A DNA stretch of 64,000 nucleotides from Mesorhizobium sp. GbtcB19 (GCF_019091085.1 NZ_JAGXJY010000014.1:1-64000), one strand, 5' to 3'. Numbered from the stretch's first letter, positions 51,187-61,550 are shown. The notes: generated by a model from the letters alone, not told the origin. Program-made: numbers and translations.

Positions 51187-51792
51187 TCAGGAGCGCGGCT
51201 TCGCCGGCTTATCCCCTGCAAGTTCAGCGATGATCATTTCGACCGCTTCTCGCGCGGCCTCGAAGCCGTGGCCGGTGTCGATGATGAAATCGGCCTGGCG
51301 GCGCTTTTCGGCATCGGGCACCTGCTTGGCGAGGATCGACAGGAATTTCTCCTCGCTCATGCCCGGCCTGGCGAGCACGCGGGTGCGCTGGATTTCGGGC
51401 GAGGCGGTGACGACCACGACCTTGTCGACGCGGTTGCGGCCGCCGGTTTCGAACAAGAGCGGGATGTCGAGCACGGCGACCGGCGCCCCGGCGGCGCGAT
51501 GTTTTTCCAGAAACGCATCGGCGTCAGCGCGCACCAGCGGGTGCACGATCGCTTCGAGCTTCTTCAGCGCGGCAGGATCGGCGAGCACGTGCTGGCCAAG
51601 CTTCACGCGGTCGACCACGCCCGCTTCCGTCGTGCCGGGAAAAGCCGCCTCGACCAGCGGCGCGGCCTTGCCGGAGTAAAGCCGATGCACGGTCTCGTCG
51701 GAATCATGCACCGCCACGCCCGCCTCGGCGAACATCTTTGCCGTGGCCGACTTGCCCATGCCGATCGATCCGGTGAGGCCGAGCACGATCAT
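51187..51792 (-). CDS. coaE: Dephospho-CoA kinase
   Basis: This 201-residue P-loop kinase catalyses the last step of coenzyme A synthesis. Walker A is [12 protein letters not shown] near 5-16, followed by [14 protein letters not shown] and [14 protein letters not shown], typical of CoaE. It lies only 4 bp downstream of aroE and 73 bp upstream of dnaQ on the same strand, the classic maf-aroE-coaE-dnaQ order of alphaproteobacterial origin regions. Confidence 0.95.
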   Translation of the reverse strand: MIVLGLTGSIGMGKSATAKMFAEAGVAVHDSDETVHRLYSGKAAPLVEAAFPGTTEAGVVDRVKLGQHVLADPAALKKLEAIVHPLVRADADAFLEKHRAAGAPVAVLDIPLLFETGGRNRVDKVVVVTASPEIQRTRVLARPGMSEEKFLSILAKQVPDAEKRRQADFIIDTGHGFEAAREAVEMIIAELAGDKPAKPRS

Positions 51793-51796
51793 GCCG

Positions 51797-52630
51797 TCAG
51801 TGGCCTTCGATGTCGGCGACGATCATGCGCCGCAGCTCGGGTGTGACCTCCGGCTTCCGGCCGAACCAGCGTTCGAAGCCGGGTGCGGCCTGATGCAGCA
51901 GCATGCCTAGCCCATCGACGGTCTTCAGCCCGCGCGCCCTGGCGGCGGCAAGCAGAGGCGTCTCCAGCGGCACATAGACGATGTCGGTGACGATGGCACC
52001 GTCCGGCAGCCCGGCCGGATCGGCGGAGAGCGTCGCGTCGCCATGCATGCCGAGCGAGGTGGTGTTGACGAGCAGGCCGGCGTCGGCAAGCAGCTCGCCC
52101 ACGGCATCCGCGCCATGCGCGGAAACGCCGGCGCCGAAACGGTCGGCGAGTTCGCGCGCCCTCGGCAGCGTGCGGTTGACGATGTGGATGTCCTTCACGC
52201 CGCGCTCCTTCAGCGCGTGGATGACGGCGCGCGACGCGCCGCCGGCGCCAAGCACCACGGCCGGCCCATTCGCCGCCCAGCCCGGCGCATATTGATCGAG
52301 ATTGCCGGCGAAGCCGAGGCCGTCCGTGTTGCCGCCCCAAAGCAGGCCGTCTTCCAGCCAGAGCGTGTTGACCGCGCCGATCGCTTCGGCCGCCTCATCG
52401 CGGCGATCGACCAGGGCGAAAGCCGCTTCCTTGTGCGGAATGGTGACATTGCCGCCGCTGAGACCGCTTTGCCCGAGCGATCCCAGGAACGCGGCGAGAT
52501 CTTCCGGCCGCACGTCGAGCGCCTGGTAGCTGCCGTCGATACCGTATTTCTTGAGCCAATAGCCATGGATCCTGGGCGAGCGCGAATGCGCGATCGGATG
52601 TCCGGTGACAAAAGCTTTCGTCTCAGCCAT
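51797..52630 (-). CDS. aroE: Shikimate dehydrogenase
   Basis: This 277-residue NADP-dependent enzyme reduces 3-dehydroshikimate in aromatic amino acid synthesis. Shikimate-binding motif [16 protein letters not shown] is near 10-25, the catalytic Lys lies in [13 protein letters not shown], and the nucleotide motif is [16 protein letters not shown]. It overlaps maf by 8 bp at its start, and coaE follows after 4 bp. The start at 52630 gives the family N-terminus; upstream in-frame sequence lies inside maf. Confidence 0.95.
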   Translation of the reverse strand: MAETKAFVTGHPIAHSRSPRIHGYWLKKYGIDGSYQALDVRPEDLAAFLGSLGQSGLSGGNVTIPHKEAAFALVDRRDEAAEAIGAVNTLWLEDGLLWGGNTDGLGFAGNLDQYAPGWAANGPAVVLGAGGASRAVIHALKERGVKDIHIVNRTLPRARELADRFGAGVSAHGADAVGELLADAGLLVNTTSLGMHGDATLSADPAGLPDGAIVTDIVYVPLETPLLAAARARGLKTVDGLGMLLHQAAPGFERWFGRKPEVTPELRRMIVADIEGH

Positions 52631-53222
52631 CGATCGCCCCCAGCGCGCGCAGTTCCTGCAGCACCGGCAGCAGCGGCAGGCCGACAATGGTGAAATAGTC
52701 GCCTTCGATCTTCTCGAACAGCTGGATGCCTTCGCCCTCGATCTGATAGGCGCCGACGCTGGACAGCGCCTGGGCGCCGACGCGCGCCAGATGCCTGCCG
52801 ATGAAAGCAGGATCGAGCTTGCGCATGGTAAGGCTGGCGACGCCGACATGGCGCCACAGCAATTCGCCGTCGCGGCAGAGCACGGCGGCGCTGTTCAATT
52901 GATGCGTCTTGCCGGAGAGCGCGAGCAGATGGCGACGGGCGCCTTCCATGTCGGCGGGCTTGTGAAAGATCTCGTCGCCCAGCGACAGGGTCTGGTCGCA
53001 GCCGAGCACCAGGGCGCCGGGCCTGCGCTCACTGACCTCGGTCGCCTTGGCCTCGGCCAGGATCGAGGCGACATCCTCCGGCGAGGCGCCGCTGTCCTTC
53101 AGCGGAGCCTCGAGCGCGCGCTCGTCGACATCGGCCGGCACCGCCTCGACGTCGAGGCCGGCGTTGACGAGCATGGTTTTTCGGAATGGGCTGCCGGAGG
53201 CGAGGATGATCTTTTCGGCCAT
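52623..53222 (-). CDS. maf: Maf-family nucleotide pyrophosphatase
   Basis: This 199-residue protein hydrolyses non-canonical or specific nucleoside triphosphates and has been linked to division control. It has [19 protein letters not shown] at 5-23 (the usual SxR-R is SPFRK here), [34 protein letters not shown] with the catalytic Asp, and the [18 protein letters not shown] end. It overlaps aroE by 8 bp. A family B repeat separates it from ppsR. Confidence 0.93.
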   Translation of the reverse strand: MAEKIILASGSPFRKTMLVNAGLDVEAVPADVDERALEAPLKDSGASPEDVASILAEAKATEVSERRPGALVLGCDQTLSLGDEIFHKPADMEGARRHLLALSGKTHQLNSAAVLCRDGELLWRHVGVASLTMRKLDPAFIGRHLARVGAQALSSVGAYQIEGEGIQLFEKIEGDYFTIVGLPLLPVLQELRALGAIDG

Positions 53223-53289
53223 GATGTACTACCTGATTAGGTCCTTCACGCTGTTGATCCGGCAAGTTGAAAGCGAAGCCCTTACGAAC

Positions 53290-53475
53290 GTCGTCATCCT
53301 AGGGCGGAGCAGGAGCGAAGCTCCGTCGCGGAGACCCTAGGATCCATTCCGTTCCCTCAGTCGAAGAGCGCAGCGAAGCAGAATTCTGGACCGTCGCAAT
53401 ACTTCGGCGTCACGGCATGGATCCTAGGGTCTACGCTGCGTCGCTCCGCTCCTTGCTCCGCCCTAGGATGACGAA
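53290..53475. repeat. Dispersed palindromic repeat, family B, copy 8
   Basis: A full copy: CGTCATCCTAGGGCGGAGCA, CCTAGGATCCATTCCGTTCC, GCAGAATTCTGGACCGTCGC, CACGGCATGGATCCTAGGG and CTTGCTCCGCCCTAGGATGA. It fills much of the 348-bp stretch between ppsR and maf; no gene is visible there. Confidence 0.85.
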
Positions 53476-53570
53476 GCGATGGGCGTTTCGGCCAATCTTC
53501 AACGCATGCGATCCGTCGTGACTTTTCGATCTCCTCGGCGGCGGTAGCTCTTCATCCCGCTTGGTCTCCG

Positions 53571-54392
53571 TTAGCGCGTCTTGCCCCGCAGGGCAACGAT
53601 CGCCGCCGCCGTTTCCTCGATCGAGCGGCGGCTGACGTCGATCATCGGCCAGCCATGCCGCGTGCAGAGCTGGCGCGCATAGGCAAGCTCCTCGTTGATC
53701 GCGGCGCGGTCGATATAGTCGGTCGGCACGAAGGCGGCGCTGTTGCCGAGGATACGGTTTTGCCGGACATGCGAGATGCGCTCGGCCGTGGCGATGAGGC
53801 CGACGACCAATGGCTTCTTGGCCTCGACCAGGCTTTCGGGCAGCGGCACGCCGAGCACGATCGGGATGTTGGCGGTCTTGTGGCCGCGGTTGGCGAGATA
53901 GATGCTGGTCGGCGTCTTCGAGGTGCGCGAGATGCCGATCAGCACGATGTCGGCATCGTCCATATTGGCCGGCAGTTGGCCGTCATCATGCTCCATGGTG
54001 AAGTTCAGCGCATCGATGCGGCGGAAATATTCGGCATCGAGCACATGCTGGGCGCCGACGCGGCGGCCGGCCGGCGTGCCGAGATAGGACTGGAAGACGG
54101 CAAGCACCGGCTCCAGCACCGAGACGCAAGGCAGGCCCATGGCGGCGCAGCGTTCGTCGATCGAGCGCGCGAGCTTCTGGTCGACCACCGTATAGAGGAT
54201 GATGCCGGGCTCCTCCTCGATGTCCTCGAAGACCTTGGCGACCTGCTTTTCGGTGCGGATCAGCGGATAGATGTGCTCGATGGCGCGCGCGTCCTTGTAT
54301 TGCGCGGACGCCGCGCGGCCGGCCGCCAGCAGCGTTTCGCCGGTGGCGTCGGAGATCAGGTGCAGGTGGAAGAAGCTCTGAGGTTTGTTCAC
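53571..54392 (-). CDS. ppsR: Pyruvate, phosphate dikinase/PEP synthase regulatory protein (DUF299)
   Basis: This 273-residue bifunctional ADP-dependent kinase and phosphorylase regulates pyruvate,phosphate or water dikinase. Conserved segments are [20 protein letters not shown], the P-loop-like [18 protein letters not shown], and [10 protein letters not shown]. The GTG start at 54392 gives the exact family length; upstream in-frame sequence runs into the origin region and has no similarity. The start codon lies within a DnaA-box-like 9-mer. This is the RP001-type gene that borders oriC in many alphaproteobacteria. Confidence 0.93.
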   Translation of the reverse strand: MNKPQSFFHLHLISDATGETLLAAGRAASAQYKDARAIEHIYPLIRTEKQVAKVFEDIEEEPGIILYTVVDQKLARSIDERCAAMGLPCVSVLEPVLAVFQSYLGTPAGRRVGAQHVLDAEYFRRIDALNFTMEHDDGQLPANMDDADIVLIGISRTSKTPTSIYLANRGHKTANIPIVLGVPLPESLVEAKKPLVVGLIATAERISHVRQNRILGNSAAFVPTDYIDRAAINEELAYARQLCTRHGWPMIDVSRRSIEETAAAIVALRGKTR

Positions 54393-54794
54393 AGGGGATG
54401 GGTCCAGGCTGTGGGCAATTGTGGACAAGGCTGGATGGGAAGGCCTTGGATCAAAAGCTGAGTGTATCAGATGGCCGGTTGTCCACAATTCGCCCCGCTG
54501 TAGGCTTTGTCGCGGCGCTGGGGACAAAACTGGGGATCAACTTTTCTCGGCCGGTTTCATCCACAGCGCGGCGTTCGGGACGGGAAAGCCAAGCTTTTGA
54601 CTCCAAAGCCTGAATCCGCGTCGTCCCCAGATCCCTCCAAATTGCGAAAGTGAGTACGCGACAATATGCTGACTGGCCTTTTCGGCCCGCAGGCTGGACA
54701 GGTCGCAACCATCACAACCAACAGACTCTTAGAATCAGAAGACTCTTTTAAAATAGATATTTGATTTAAGAGAACTGGAGAGGGCAGGCGCTGG
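54393..54794. other. oriC: Putative chromosomal replication origin (oriC)
   Basis: This 402-bp gene-free region lies between divergent ppsR and hemE, the standard alphaproteobacterial origin site. DnaA-box-like 9-mers are TTGTTCACA at 54385, TTGTCCACA on the minus strand at 54420-54428 and on the plus strand at 54479-54487, and TCATCCACA at 54557. Weaker relatives TTGTCCCCA and TTGATCCCC lie around 54516-54545. An AT-rich stretch (54741-54770, TTTTAAAATAGATATTTGAT) could be the unwinding element. Five GANTC sites cluster at 54599-54745. Confidence 0.8.
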
Positions 54795-55823
54795 ATGGCT
54801 GGGAAACGGATGATGCTGGACGTCCTCAAGGGCGAGACGGTTTCACCGCCGCCGCTCTGGATGATGCGTCAGGCGGGCCGCTATCTTCCCGAGTATAGAG
54901 AGACAAGGAAGCGGGCCGGCTCCTTCCTCGATCTCTGCTACGATCCGGACCTTGCCGTCGAGGTGACGCTGCAGCCGATCGAGCGCTTCGGCTTCGACGC
55001 CTCGATCCTGTTCTCCGACATCCTCGTCGTGCCCAATGCCCTGGGGCGTGAGGTTCGTTTCGAAGAGGGCCGCGGACCGATCCTGAAGCCGATCACGGCC
55101 GCCGAGATCGCGGCGCTGGACGGCGATATGTTTCACGTGAATCTCGAACCGGTCTACGAGACCGTGCGCCGGTTGCGCGCGAAACTGCCGGGTGAGACGA
55201 CGCTGATCGGCTTCTGCGGCGCGCCCTGGACTGTGGCGACTTATATGATTGCTGGACACGGCACACCGGATCAGGGCCCGGCCCGGCTTTTCGCCTATCG
55301 CGAGCCCGAGGCCTTCGCGCAGCTCTTGAAGACGCTGGCCGATCATTCGGCCGCCTATCTCATCCGCCAGATCGAAGCCGGCGCCGACGTGGTGCAGATT
55401 TTCGATTCCTGGTCCGGCGTATTGGACGAACCGTCCTTCGAGGCTTTCTGCGTCGAGCCGGTGGCCGAGATCGTCCGGCGGGTGAAGGCCGTGCACCCTG
55501 ACGTGCCGGTGATCGGTTTTCCAAAGGGCGCCGGCGAGCGCTATCGCGATTACCGGAGGAAGACCGGCATAACCGGTCTCGGGCTGGACTGGACAGTGCC
55601 CTTGTCGATGGCAAGGGAGCTGCAGCGCGACGGGGCGGTGCAAGGCAATCTCGATCCGCTGCGTCTGGTCGCCGGCGGCAAGGCGCTGGCTGATGGCGTC
55701 GATTCTATTCTGAAGACTTTGGGTGGCGGGCCTCTGATCTTCAATCTCGGCCACGGCATCACGCCGGAAACGCCGGTGGCGCATGTCGAGGCGATGGTGA
55801 GAATGGTGAGGAGCCACCGATGA
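54795..55823 (+). CDS. hemE: Uroporphyrinogen decarboxylase
   Basis: This 342-residue cytosolic enzyme decarboxylates uroporphyrinogen III to coproporphyrinogen III in heme synthesis. Signature 1 [17 protein letters not shown] lies at about 19-35, with [20 protein letters not shown] and [20 protein letters not shown] following. GGAGAGGG precedes the ATG. It borders the origin as in Caulobacter and relatives. A parS-like 16-mer with two mismatches lies inside its coding sequence at 55129. Its stop overlaps hemJ (ATGA). Confidence 0.96.
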   Translation: MAGKRMMLDVLKGETVSPPPLWMMRQAGRYLPEYRETRKRAGSFLDLCYDPDLAVEVTLQPIERFGFDASILFSDILVVPNALGREVRFEEGRGPILKPITAAEIAALDGDMFHVNLEPVYETVRRLRAKLPGETTLIGFCGAPWTVATYMIAGHGTPDQGPARLFAYREPEAFAQLLKTLADHSAAYLIRQIEAGADVVQIFDSWSGVLDEPSFEAFCVEPVAEIVRRVKAVHPDVPVIGFPKGAGERYRDYRRKTGITGLGLDWTVPLSMARELQRDGAVQGNLDPLRLVAGGKALADGVDSILKTLGGGPLIFNLGHGITPETPVAHVEAMVRMVRSHR

Positions 55824-56356
55824 GCGATGCAGGCAATGACAACAGCACCGGTCAGGCGATGAAACGCATGGCGATCGGCATTGTCGTTCTCGTGGTGGCG
55901 ACCGCGCTGCTCTATTTCGTGGCGGGCGACGGTTTCTATTCCTGGGCCAAGGCGATCCACGTCGTCGCCGTCATCGCCTGGATGGCGGGCATGCTCTATC
56001 TGCCGCGGCTCTTCGTCTATCACGTCGACGCCGAGAAGGGGTCGGTGCAGTCGGAGACCTTCAAGGTGATGGAACGCCGGCTTCTGCGGGGGATCATCAA
56101 TCCGGCGATGATCGTGACCTGGGTGTTCGGCCTCTGGCTGGCCTGGAAAGGCTTTGGCTTCCAGGGCGGCTGGCTGCACACCAAGATCGCCCTGGTGCTC
56201 GTCCTGTCGGGCTTGCATGGCTACCTCGCCGGCGCGGTGCGGAAATTTGCCGAGGACAAGAACGAAAAACCGGCAAGGCACTGGCGGATCGTCAACGAGA
56301 TCCCCACATTGCTGATGATCGCCATCGTCATCCTGGTCATCGTGAAGCCGTTCTAG
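55820..56356 (+). CDS. hemJ: Protoporphyrinogen oxidase HemJ
   Basis: This 178-residue inner-membrane protein has four predicted membrane segments. The HemJ signature is [26 protein letters not shown] near 50-75, whose His may bind heme. It oxidises protoporphyrinogen IX in bacteria lacking HemG/HemY. Translation is coupled to hemE by ATGA. Unlike in several relatives, no hemH lies between hemE and hemJ. Confidence 0.94.
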   Translation: MSDAGNDNSTGQAMKRMAIGIVVLVVATALLYFVAGDGFYSWAKAIHVVAVIAWMAGMLYLPRLFVYHVDAEKGSVQSETFKVMERRLLRGIINPAMIVTWVFGLWLAWKGFGFQGGWLHTKIALVLVLSGLHGYLAGAVRKFAEDKNEKPARHWRIVNEIPTLLMIAIVILVIVKPF

Positions 56357-56360
56357 ACGA

Positions 56361-56405
56361 GGAGCATGATCTCCTCCGAAAATCGCTTCGGGATCACGCT
56401 TTAGG
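56361..56405. repeat. Short palindrome, family C variant
   Basis: GGAGCATGATCTCCTCCGAA and CTTCGGGATCACGCTTTAGG resemble the 42.4-kb variant. It starts four bases after the hemJ stop, consistent with a transcript-end role. Confidence 0.55.
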
Positions 56406-56469
56406 CTTCCCTCCGATCCAGCAAGAAGGCCCAGCAAAAGGCGGCTTGCTCTTTCAGACGACCGACGAT

Positions 56470-56579
56470 ACAAGACGGGTCTTCCTTCCCGTCATGCGCC
56501 GCCCCTTTACTCGCTTTCGGCCGCGCCCGGCATTTGTCGTATCCAGCCGATTTTTCTCCCCAAAGCCTACCCAGAGTCT
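56470..56579 (+). promoter_or_regulatory. C-rich, G-poor leader of rho, candidate rut-type autoregulatory segment
   Basis: Across these 110 bases I count 43 C and 22 G, with runs such as TCTTCCTTCCCG and TTTTTCTCCCCAAAG. C-over-G segments are typical Rho-utilisation sites, and rho genes are commonly autoregulated by premature Rho-dependent termination in the leader. Confidence 0.4.
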
Positions 56580-56584
56580 ATCTA

Positions 56585-57850
<1,266 letters not shown>

Positions 57851-57865
57851 TTGGTGGAGTGCTTC

Positions 57866-58014
57866 CCCTTCTCCCCTTGTGGGAGAAGGTGTCGCCGAAG
57901 GCGACGGATGAGGGGTGCTCCAGGGAAAGCCGACGTTCCACTCCGCTGGAACACCCCTCATCCGTCTCGGCGCTATCGCGCCGATCCACCTTCTCCCACA
58001 GGGGGAGAAGGAAG
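57866..58014. repeat. 149-bp palindrome between rho and the opposing gene
   Basis: CCTTCTCCCCTTGTGGGAGA on the left and CTTCTCCCACAGGGGGAGAAGG on the right are inverted, and inner arms GATGAGGGGTGCTCCA and TGGAACACCCCTCATC extend the pairing almost to the centre. It lies between convergent stop codons and could terminate transcription from both sides. Confidence 0.8.
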
Positions 58015-58017
58015 GCG

Positions 58018-60033
58018 CTATCGCCGCAACAACTTCTCCAATTCTTCTGGCTCCGTGACCACCGGCAGGCATACCTGCCCGGTGCAAAACCAGGCGCCTG
58101 CCCTGTCCGTTGGCGGCAGCACGCCGCCCGGTAGGAGCGCTCGATTCGCCTCCGAACCAATCGGAACGACGATGTCGACCCGGCGCGGATCGGGATTCCG
58201 ATTCGCAACCGGAACAAGACTTGGATTCTCTACTGAGTCGACCAGAACAAGTTTCAGCGGTTCGAGCGCCTGCGCGCAGGCGTTGACGATGCCGGCCTGG
58301 CCATAGGCCTGTTGCGCGGTGCGCCCCATGGCATGCTCGGCGGTCGCCCAGGCCTTTTCCCAGAGTTGGAGATCGCCGGTGAGCGATGACAGCCGCACCA
58401 GCGCCTCGACGATCTGGCTGGTGGCCGAGGGGATGGCCTCGTCGACATCGCCGCGGATGCGGATCGGCACGTCGCCGCTGTCCGAGGCCGTCAGCCAGTA
58501 GCCGGTCTTTTCGCTATCCAGGTGCCAGCGGTCGAGTTCGTCGATGAAATGTCTCGCCTGTGCCGAATAGGCCTGATCGCCGGTCGCTTCGAAGAGCGCG
58601 ATCGCCGTGTTGGTCATGGCGGCATAGTCGCTGGACAGCGCCGGGAAAAGCTTCTTGGCGCCGAGCATGGAATGTGGCATCCGGCCGCCCTCACTGGCCC
58701 CGACAATATGAGCGAAGGCTTTTGCCGCGGCGTCGACCCAGTCACGCCTGCCAAGCGAACGGCCGGCCTCAGCGAGCGCCGTAATCATCAGCCCGTTCCA
58801 GTCGGTGAGCGCCTTGGCATCGCGGCCAGGCCTGATCCGGTGCTCGCGGGCGGCCAGGAGTTTTGCCTTCATAGGCGCGAGCTGCGTGTAGTCGGCGATG
58901 CCCTGAGCTTGCTGCGTTTCGTGCTGACGGATGATCGGCTTGCCTTCCCAGCCATGCGGCGCGGCGAGCTCGAAGTAGCGGAAGAAGGTCGAAGCATCGC
59001 CGCCGAACGCACTTTCGACCTCTTCGCGGCTCCACGTATAAAAGAGCCCCTCCTCGCCGTCGCTGTCGGCATCGAGGCTGGCGGCGAAGGCGCCACCATC
59101 GACCAACATTTCGCGCAGCAGCCAGGCGACGGTCTCTTCGATTCGTACCCGGAACAAGCCGTTGCCCGTAGCCGAGTAGGCCCAGTTGCACAGACGGACC
59201 AGCTGGGCGTTGTCGTAGAGCATCTTTTCGAAATGCGGCACCAGCCATTCGGCGTCGGTGGAATAGCGGCTGAGGCCGCCGCCGACATGATCGTAGATGC
59301 CGCCGGCGAGCATTTTTTCCAGGCTGGTGAGCACGGCGTCGCGATGGGCGGCCTGGCCGTCGCGCAGCCAGGACAGCCACAAGGTGTGCATGAAGGGCGC
59401 ATTGGGGAATTTCGGCGCGCCGCGCAAACCGCCGAGATCGCGGTCGATCATGCCGTCGATGCGCCCGGCGAGATCGGCCAAGGTGTCGCGGTCGAGCACC
59501 GCCTTGCCCTTGGCGCCGGCAAGCCGCTGCTCGACATGTGCGGTCAGCCCGTCGGCGCTTTCGGCGAGGCTCTGCTGCTTTTCGCGCCAGGCCTTGTCGA
59601 CCGCTTCAAGAACCTGGATGAAACCCGGCCGGCCGTAGCGCGCCTCGCGTGGGAAATAGGTGCCGCCCCAGAAAGGCTTGCCGTCGGGCGTCAGGAACAT
59701 GGTCAACGGCCAGCCGCCCTGCTCGCCCATGGCATGGAGCGCGGCCATATAGATCTGGTCGATGTCGGGCCGCTCCTCGCGATCGACCTTGATATTCACG
59801 TAGAGCCGGTTCATGACGGCCGCCACGGCGTCGTTCTCAAAACTTTCATGCGCCATGACATGGCACCAGTGGCAGGCGGCATAACCGATGGAAAGCAGGA
59901 TCGGCCGGCCCAGTTCCCTGGCTTCGGCAAGGGCGGCAGGCGACCAGCCCCGCCAATGCACGGGATTGTCGCTGTGCTGCTGCAGATAGGGGCTGGCCTC
60001 TTCGGCAAGCAGGTTACGCGCGGGCAAGGTCAC
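58018..60033 (-). CDS. Thioredoxin-domain/six-hairpin glycosidase-like protein (YyaL/SPATA20 family)
   Basis: This 671-residue protein has an N-terminal thioredoxin-like domain (about 1-165) with YAACHWCHVMAHESFEND, where CHWC (54-57) is the redox motif, and GGWPLTMFLTPDGKPFWGGT. A long alpha/alpha-barrel-like region follows, with ASLDADSDGEEGLFYTWSREE and ALTDWNGLMITALAEAGR. Its molecular role is not established. The start is GTG at 60033 and its ribosome-binding site is weak. It opposes the surrounding rightward rho and mnmE genes. Confidence 0.92.
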   Translation of the reverse strand: MTLPARNLLAEEASPYLQQHSDNPVHWRGWSPAALAEARELGRPILLSIGYAACHWCHVMAHESFENDAVAAVMNRLYVNIKVDREERPDIDQIYMAALHAMGEQGGWPLTMFLTPDGKPFWGGTYFPREARYGRPGFIQVLEAVDKAWREKQQSLAESADGLTAHVEQRLAGAKGKAVLDRDTLADLAGRIDGMIDRDLGGLRGAPKFPNAPFMHTLWLSWLRDGQAAHRDAVLTSLEKMLAGGIYDHVGGGLSRYSTDAEWLVPHFEKMLYDNAQLVRLCNWAYSATGNGLFRVRIEETVAWLLREMLVDGGAFAASLDADSDGEEGLFYTWSREEVESAFGGDASTFFRYFELAAPHGWEGKPIIRQHETQQAQGIADYTQLAPMKAKLLAAREHRIRPGRDAKALTDWNGLMITALAEAGRSLGRRDWVDAAAKAFAHIVGASEGGRMPHSMLGAKKLFPALSSDYAAMTNTAIALFEATGDQAYSAQARHFIDELDRWHLDSEKTGYWLTASDSGDVPIRIRGDVDEAIPSATSQIVEALVRLSSLTGDLQLWEKAWATAEHAMGRTAQQAYGQAGIVNACAQALEPLKLVLVDSVENPSLVPVANRNPDPRRVDIVVPIGSEANRALLPGGVLPPTDRAGAWFCTGQVCLPVVTEPEELEKLLRR

Positions 60034-60142
60034 GATGAGCGGCTCGGCATTTGATTGGCAAAGACTGGGGCACGATGCCGAGACGTGTGAGCGGTTTCGG
60101 CCGTGCTTTATCTTAATCTAGGCGGTTCGGCAGGTCCGGCAA

Positions 60143-61465
60143 ATGGTTTCCCCAATGGCTTCGAAGGATTCGATCGTAGCGCTGTCGAGCGGCCGCCTGC
60201 CCGCCGGCATTGCCGTCATCCGCATTTCCGGCCCGACGACTCGATTCGTTGTCGAAACAATTGCCGGGCCGGTTAAGGATCGTTTAACCACGTTGCGCAG
60301 GCTCAAGGCGGTGGACGGCTCGGTCATCGATCACGGCGTTGTTCTGTTCTTTCCAGGTCCCGGCAGCTTCACCGGCGAGGATGTTGCCGAATTCCAGGTC
60401 CATGGCAGCCGTGCCGTCGCGGCCAAGGTGCTGCAGACGATCACCAGCTTCGAAGGCGTCAGGCATGCGGAGCCCGGCGAGTTCACGAGGCGCGCCTTTC
60501 TCAATGGCAGGCTGGATCTGGTCGAAACCGAGGCGCTTGCCGATCTGGTCAATGCCGAGACCGAGGCGCAGCGCCGTTTCGCGCTCAGCAATGCGGAAGG
60601 GGCGCAGAGCGAGCTTTATTCGAGCTGGCGGCGCCGGCTGATCCACGCCCGGGCGATGATCGAAGCGGAGATAGACTTCGCCGATGAGGACGACGTTCCG
60701 GGCTCCGTTTCGGAGGCGGTCTGGTCCGACGTGGCGGCGATGATCGGCGAGATCGAGCGGCATGTCGAAGGGTTCAAGGCGGCGGAGATCATCCGCGACG
60801 GTTTTGAGGTCGTCATCCTGGGCGCGCCGAACGCGGGCAAGTCCAGCCTGTTCAACGCCTTGGCCAGGCGCGAGGCGGCCATCGTCACCGACGAGCCTGG
60901 CACGACGCGCGACCTGCTCGAGGTCGCTATGGACCTGAACGGGCTGAAGGTGCGCATCGTCGACACCGCCGGCCTGCGCGACGCCGCGGGCAAGGTCGAA
61001 TCGATCGGCATCGAGAGGGCGCGCGCCAAGGCGGGAGCGACGGATCTGGTGCTGCTCCTCGAGGATATGGCCGACCCGGTGGCCGTGAGCGATGTCCCAA
61101 ATGAGGTTCCTCTGCTGAGGATCGGGACGAAGTCGGACATTGCTCGGGCCGGCGCGGGTGACGGCTACGATCTGGTGATCTCTACCAAGGTTGGTGCGGG
61201 GATCGAGCGCCTTCTCAAAGAGATTGGAGACCGCGCCGCTGCGGCGGTGAGGAATGCAGGTGACGTCCTGCCGTCGAGATTGCGTCACGTCGAGCTTCTT
61301 AGCGAGACGCGGGATTTTCTGAGGGCGGCGTTGTCGGGGCAGAGCCAGGAATTGCGCGCCGAGGAATTGCGGCTCGCGGCGGATCGTCTTGGCCGCATCA
61401 TTGGCGCGGTCGACGTCGAGGACCTGCTCGACGTCATCTTCTCGCAGTTCTGCATTGGTAAGTGA
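60143..61465 (+). CDS. mnmE: tRNA modification GTPase MnmE (TrmE)
   Basis: This 440-residue GTPase installs, with MnmG, the cmnm5 group on wobble uridines. The N-terminal folate-binding domain (about 5-120) is followed by helical and G domains: G1 GAPNAGKSSLF (228-238), the switch I region TDEPGTTRDLL and G3 DTAGLRDAAGK. The C-terminal CIGK motif, essential for modification, is intact. A second possible start is the ATG at 60155. Its stop codon lies within a parS-like site. Confidence 0.96.
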   Translation: MVSPMASKDSIVALSSGRLPAGIAVIRISGPTTRFVVETIAGPVKDRLTTLRRLKAVDGSVIDHGVVLFFPGPGSFTGEDVAEFQVHGSRAVAAKVLQTITSFEGVRHAEPGEFTRRAFLNGRLDLVETEALADLVNAETEAQRRFALSNAEGAQSELYSSWRRRLIHARAMIEAEIDFADEDDVPGSVSEAVWSDVAAMIGEIERHVEGFKAAEIIRDGFEVVILGAPNAGKSSLFNALARREAAIVTDEPGTTRDLLEVAMDLNGLKVRIVDTAGLRDAAGKVESIGIERARAKAGATDLVLLLEDMADPVAVSDVPNEVPLLRIGTKSDIARAGAGDGYDLVISTKVGAGIERLLKEIGDRAAAAVRNAGDVLPSRLRHVELLSETRDFLRAALSGQSQELRAEELRLAADRLGRIIGAVDVEDLLDVIFSQFCIGK

Positions 61466-61478
61466 TTCACGTGAAACA
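61463..61478. other. parS: parS-like site 1
   Basis: TGATTCACGTGAAACA matches the alphaproteobacterial parS consensus (TGTTTCACGTGAAACA) at 15 of 16 positions. It overlaps the mnmE stop codon. ParB-CTP clamps would load here for chromosome segregation. Confidence 0.75.
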
Positions 61479-61496
61479 CGGGGCGACCCTCCGCAC

Positions 61497-61512
61497 TGAC
61501 TCACGTGAAACA
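61497..61512. other. parS: parS-like site 2
   Basis: TGACTCACGTGAAACA matches the parS consensus at 14 of 16 positions, with an intact right half TCACGTGAAACA. It lies 34 bp from site 1, suggesting an array. Confidence 0.6.
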
Positions 61513-61534
61513 CTCTGTGGAATACGCCGATTTA

Positions 61535-61550
61535 TGTTTCACGTGAAACG
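61535..61550. other. parS: parS site 3 (perfect 14-bp palindrome)
   Basis: TGTTTCACGTGAAACG contains the perfect palindrome GTTTCACGTGAAAC at 61536-61549 and differs from the consensus at one outer base. It is 78 bp before the mnmG start. Confidence 0.85.

Noticed and set aside
54748-54769. CtrA site (TTAA-N7-TTAA) in the origin
   Set aside because: The two TTAA motifs are separated by 14 bases, not seven; only A+T-richness is supported.
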